A DNA stretch of 64,000 nucleotides, taken from the NCBI RefSeq assembly GCF_022869785.1, contig NZ_CP094997.1, positions 4,588,001-4,652,000 of the forward strand, given 5' to 3'. The notes under the pieces are model-generated. The model did not search any database, was not told where the DNA came from, and worked only from the letters and a program-made list of their open reading frames with translations. Each line of letters opens with the position of its first letter. Position 1 is the first letter of the stretch. A program made the position numbers and the translations under genes. The stretch comes from Dyadobacter chenwenxiniae. GTDB taxonomy: Bacteria; Bacteroidota; Bacteroidia; Cytophagales; Spirosomataceae. Of the stretch, positions 61,820 through 64,000 are shown in pieces.

Positions 61820-62380
61820 TTAAGATTTATTATGAAACACTCCGTAGTCCTGTTTTCTGAAAATGAGCGAAATGACCAGGATCGGAATGATCGCCATCAC
61901 GGTTTTTTTGCTTACCTCATCCATGATGATCTCTGAGCGCTGCATGTTTCCAACCCCATTATACATTTTGGCAAATTCGGCTTCTCCAATGTTCTTCACC
62001 AGTTCAGCTTTGCCTTCCAGCATTAATGCTTTCATCTCAGCGATATAATCGGTAAAAACAGACGGATCGGCATAGGTCACAAAAAAGTAAATAAGCCACC
62101 CCGCTATCAGCGCCCCAAACGTATTGACCACATAACCGATCGTTAATGCTTCCCATAAATGCAGAAATCCATTGCCCACATATTTCCGAAAATACCAGCA
62201 AGCGCCTGCGATCAGGATAATGTGTATACCAAAATCAAGGATCTTGTTGTTTCCCAATGGCACGATGTCCATAAAGTAAAGTCCCAGAAAGAAAAGAAAC
62301 ACTAGCACCCCGGTGATCAATCCAAATATCAGGGAGACTTTTAAAAGGGGTTTGTTAAAATATGCGATAATTGATTTCAT
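61820..62380 (-). CDS. DUF4199 membrane protein
   Basis: 186 residues from the ATG at 62380 (MKSIIAYFNKPLLK), which overlaps the stop of the dihydroorotase-like gene by four bases (ATGA); the ATG three codons earlier is less likely. Helices lie at about 15-38, 45-62, 73-97 and 160-177, with the long soluble loop DPSVFTDYIAEMKALMLEGKAELVKNIGEAEFAKM typical of the family. It is a distant paralogue of the next gene. Function unknown. Confidence 0.85.
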   Translation of the reverse strand: MKSIIAYFNKPLLKVSLIFGLITGVLVFLFFLGLYFMDIVPLGNNKILDFGIHIILIAGACWYFRKYVGNGFLHLWEALTIGYVVNTFGALIAGWLIYFFVTYADPSVFTDYIAEMKALMLEGKAELVKNIGEAEFAKMYNGVGNMQRSEIIMDEVSKKTVMAIIPILVISLIFRKQDYGVFHNKS

Positions 62381-63660
62381 AAATACCATTCCTGTTTTCC
62401 GTTATTGACAACGCCTCTCACTTTTCCACGCAGCTCTTGTCCCAGAAATGGTGTATTTTTTGATTTCGAAAAGCTCTTATTAAATGTCCAGTCTGTGTCC
62501 TTTTCAAAGAAAGTAAGGTTTGCTAATGCGCCCTCTTCCAAAGCAGGATCTTGTAATCTTAATATGCGCCGCGGGCCGGATGTGAACTTCTCAATAATAT
62601 CCTCCAAACCAAGTCCACTGTGCATTAGTGCCAGCGAAAAAGCCGTTTCCAGGCCAGTCATACCAAAATCGGCGTGATCGAATTCCAGGTTTTTGCTTTC
62701 CTCATCGTGCGGGTTATGGTCTGATACAATGGCGTCAATCGTTCCATCGGCAAGCGCCTCCTTAATGGCATTCACATCGTCCGCAGAACGGAACGGCGGG
62801 TTCACTTTCAGGTTCGTATCAAAATCGATGAGGTCGCTGTCTGTAAACGCAAGCTGATGTGCCGCAATGTCACAGGAAACAGGTAAACCATTCTTTTTCG
62901 CTTCCCTGATCAGTTCCACGGCCCTTTTGGTTGAGATTAAGGAGACGTGCAATGCAGGAGAATCTGCTTTGTACATGCTCTTTTCGAGCGCATATTCCAG
63001 TAATTTCAAATCCCGGTTCAGCATCATTTCTTCGGCCAGGGAAGGAATCCCTTTCATGCCGATCAAAGTGCTCGTTAAACCTTCATGCATTTGCCCATAA
63101 AGCGTCAGTTGCCTGTCTTCCGGACGGTTCATCAGCAGCGCATTGAGCGGTTGCAGATATAATATTGTTTTTAAAAATAAATCTGCATTCTGCACAGGAT
63201 GCTCGCCATCCGTAAATGCGATGGCGCCTGCTTCGTGCAGATCAATCATTTCCGTAAAATCAACGCCTTCTGCTTTTCGCGTCACCGCTGCCGCCACGTG
63301 CAGCTTAACCAGGCCGCCTGACCCCGACTGGCGAATGTAGTTCAATGTATCCTTGCTATGTACAACCGGCTCGGTGTTGGGCAGCAGCACAATTTCCGTA
63401 AAACCTCCATGAGCCGCTGCGGCCCTTACGGAAGTCAGATCTTCTTTATGCTCAAAACCGGGATCGCGTGAGGCCACACGCATATCAACCCACCCGACAG
63501 ACATACACAATCCGTTGCCTTCTTTCACCTCCGCGCCTTCCGCGTCCAGGTTATCGCCTATTAATTTAATGTTTTTGCCTTCAATCAGAACATCCTTGAT
63601 CTGGCCGTTGAACGGAGATTTTTTGTCTATGATCTGAACTGAGCGGATTAATAATTTCAT
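62377..63660 (-). CDS. Dihydroorotase-like protein without the HxH metal motif
   Basis: 427 residues from the ATG at 63660 (MKLLIRSVQIIDKKSPFNGQ). The fold and many landmarks are those of type I dihydroorotase: TEIVLLPNTEPVVHSKDTLNYI, GAIAFTDG, IVSDHNPHDEESKNLEFDHADFGMTGLETAFSLAL. However, the metal-binding segment that normally reads DxHxHFREPG is VDMRVASRDPG, with both histidines replaced, so zinc binding and catalysis are doubtful. Related Bacteroidota proteins with this change are annotated as dihydroorotases, as far as I recall. It could be a non-catalytic partner of carbamoyltransferase. It is behind gcvH and coupled to a DUF4199 gene. Confidence 0.85.
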   Translation of the reverse strand: MKLLIRSVQIIDKKSPFNGQIKDVLIEGKNIKLIGDNLDAEGAEVKEGNGLCMSVGWVDMRVASRDPGFEHKEDLTSVRAAAAHGGFTEIVLLPNTEPVVHSKDTLNYIRQSGSGGLVKLHVAAAVTRKAEGVDFTEMIDLHEAGAIAFTDGEHPVQNADLFLKTILYLQPLNALLMNRPEDRQLTLYGQMHEGLTSTLIGMKGIPSLAEEMMLNRDLKLLEYALEKSMYKADSPALHVSLISTKRAVELIREAKKNGLPVSCDIAAHQLAFTDSDLIDFDTNLKVNPPFRSADDVNAIKEALADGTIDAIVSDHNPHDEESKNLEFDHADFGMTGLETAFSLALMHSGLGLEDIIEKFTSGPRRILRLQDPALEEGALANLTFFEKDTDWTFNKSFSKSKNTPFLGQELRGKVRGVVNNGKQEWYL

Positions 63661-63673
63661 ATTTATAATACAA

Positions 63674-63701
63674 ATCAAAAAAAAAGCTCCAAACGGAGCT
63701 T
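63674..63701 (-). terminator. Terminator behind gcvH
   Basis: AAGCTCC and GGAGCTT (63684-63690 and 63695-63701) with loop AAAC; on the minus strand the stem is followed by nine or more T. It separates gcvH from the dihydroorotase-like gene. Confidence 0.85.
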
Positions 63702-63711
63702 CAACCTAATA

Positions 63712-64000
63712 TCAGGCACCTATAAACTTTTCATATTCTTCTGCGGACATTAAACCACTCTGATCATCGGGATCAGACAAACTGATTTTTACCATCCAGC
63801 CACGTCCGTAAGGATCTGTATTAACCAGTTCGGGCTCGCCGTCCAGTTCTTCGTTCACTTCCAGCACAGTTCCGGCAACAGGGATAAATAAATCAGAAAC
63901 CGTCTTAACAGCCTCAACTGATCCAAAAACCTCTCCTTTTCCAAGTGCATCTCCCACCGTATTGATATCGACGTACACAATGTCCCCCAATTCATTCTGC
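63712..64000 (-). CDS. gcvH: Glycine cleavage system H protein, C-terminal part
   Basis: The frame is open to the end of the window (QNELGDIVYVDINTVGDALGKGEVFGSVEAVKTVSDLFIPVAGTVLEVNEELDGEPELVNTDPYGRGWMVKISL...), so the N-terminal 30 or so residues are cut off and the first Met in view is not the start. The lipoylated lysine lies in VEAVKTVSD. GcvH shuttles the aminomethyl group between the P, T and L proteins of the glycine cleavage system. The C-terminal ADEYEKFIGA-type ending is complete. Confidence 0.95.
   Translation of the reverse strand, partial: QNELGDIVYVDINTVGDALGKGEVFGSVEAVKTVSDLFIPVAGTVLEVNEELDGEPELVNTDPYGRGWMVKISLSDPDDQSGLMSAEEYEKFIGA

Overview
The window looks like a chromosomal segment of a Bacteroidota bacterium of the Cytophagales (Spirosomataceae/Dyadobacter-like; this is inferred from gene content, not from a search). 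Pointers are type IX secretion (T9SS) C-terminal sorting domains, a GldF gliding-type ABC permease, SusC/D-free sugar clusters with FucP-type transporters and TAT-exported Gfo/Idh proteins, DUF4199 proteins, -7 promoter elements of the TAnnTTTG type, and few Shine-Dalgarno sequences. I saw no rRNA, tRNA, CRISPR array or intact transposase.

Layout. 1-0.9 kb: the end of an AhpC-type peroxiredoxin and AhpD. 1-6.9 kb (minus strand): a LytS/LytTR-type sensor-regulator pair followed by a run of lipoprotein and membrane genes, including a PKD/beta-helix lipoprotein; TGTCGA repeats lie in front of both groups. 7.2-8.5 kb: ahcY. 8.6-13.6 kb: a 1521-residue secreted zinc-protease-like protein overlapping a tiny T9SS-tail protein. 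13.7-15.6 kb: MscS channel and a SHOCT protein. 15.8-20.3 kb: a delta-60 repeat T9SS protein and a tandem family of YD-like lipoproteins, one member of which is a deletion pseudogene. 20.5-26.6 kb: an RND efflux operon (TolC, pump, adaptor) with an adjacent ArsR regulator and a candidate operator. 26.7-33 kb: a HigA-like remnant, a proline-rich peptide, an amylosucrase-like protein that has lost its catalytic residues, and a large CBM6-rich glycoside hydrolase. 33-40.6 kb: GlxA-type AraC regulator, DUF1579 protein, M23 peptidase, TPR histidine kinase with LuxR-type regulator, and a YoeB-type toxin-antitoxin pair.

40.6-51.1 kb is a sugar-catabolism locus: an arylsulfatase divergent from a LacI regulator, then two TAT-signal Gfo/Idh oxidoreductases, a FucP/NagP-like transporter, NagA, NagB and a lipoprotein Gfo/Idh protein. 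Together they suggest uptake and breakdown of an N-acetylated (perhaps sulfated) amino sugar to fructose-6-phosphate. A central-CG palindrome overlapping the promoter of the first oxidoreductase is a candidate LacI operator.

51.3-58.7 kb is accessory in character: tandem beta-barrel paralogues, a small divergent gene beside an XRE regulator, an A+T-rich 1005-residue metallophosphoesterase-STAND NTPase-TPR protein (the best candidate here for an uncharacterised defence protein), a frameshifted FAD-oxidoreductase remnant, another YD-like lipoprotein and a decayed copy of it. 58.8-64 kb returns to housekeeping genes: ECF sigma/anti-sigma, GldF, two DUF4199 proteins, a dihydroorotase-like protein without its HxH metal motif, and gcvH running off the end.
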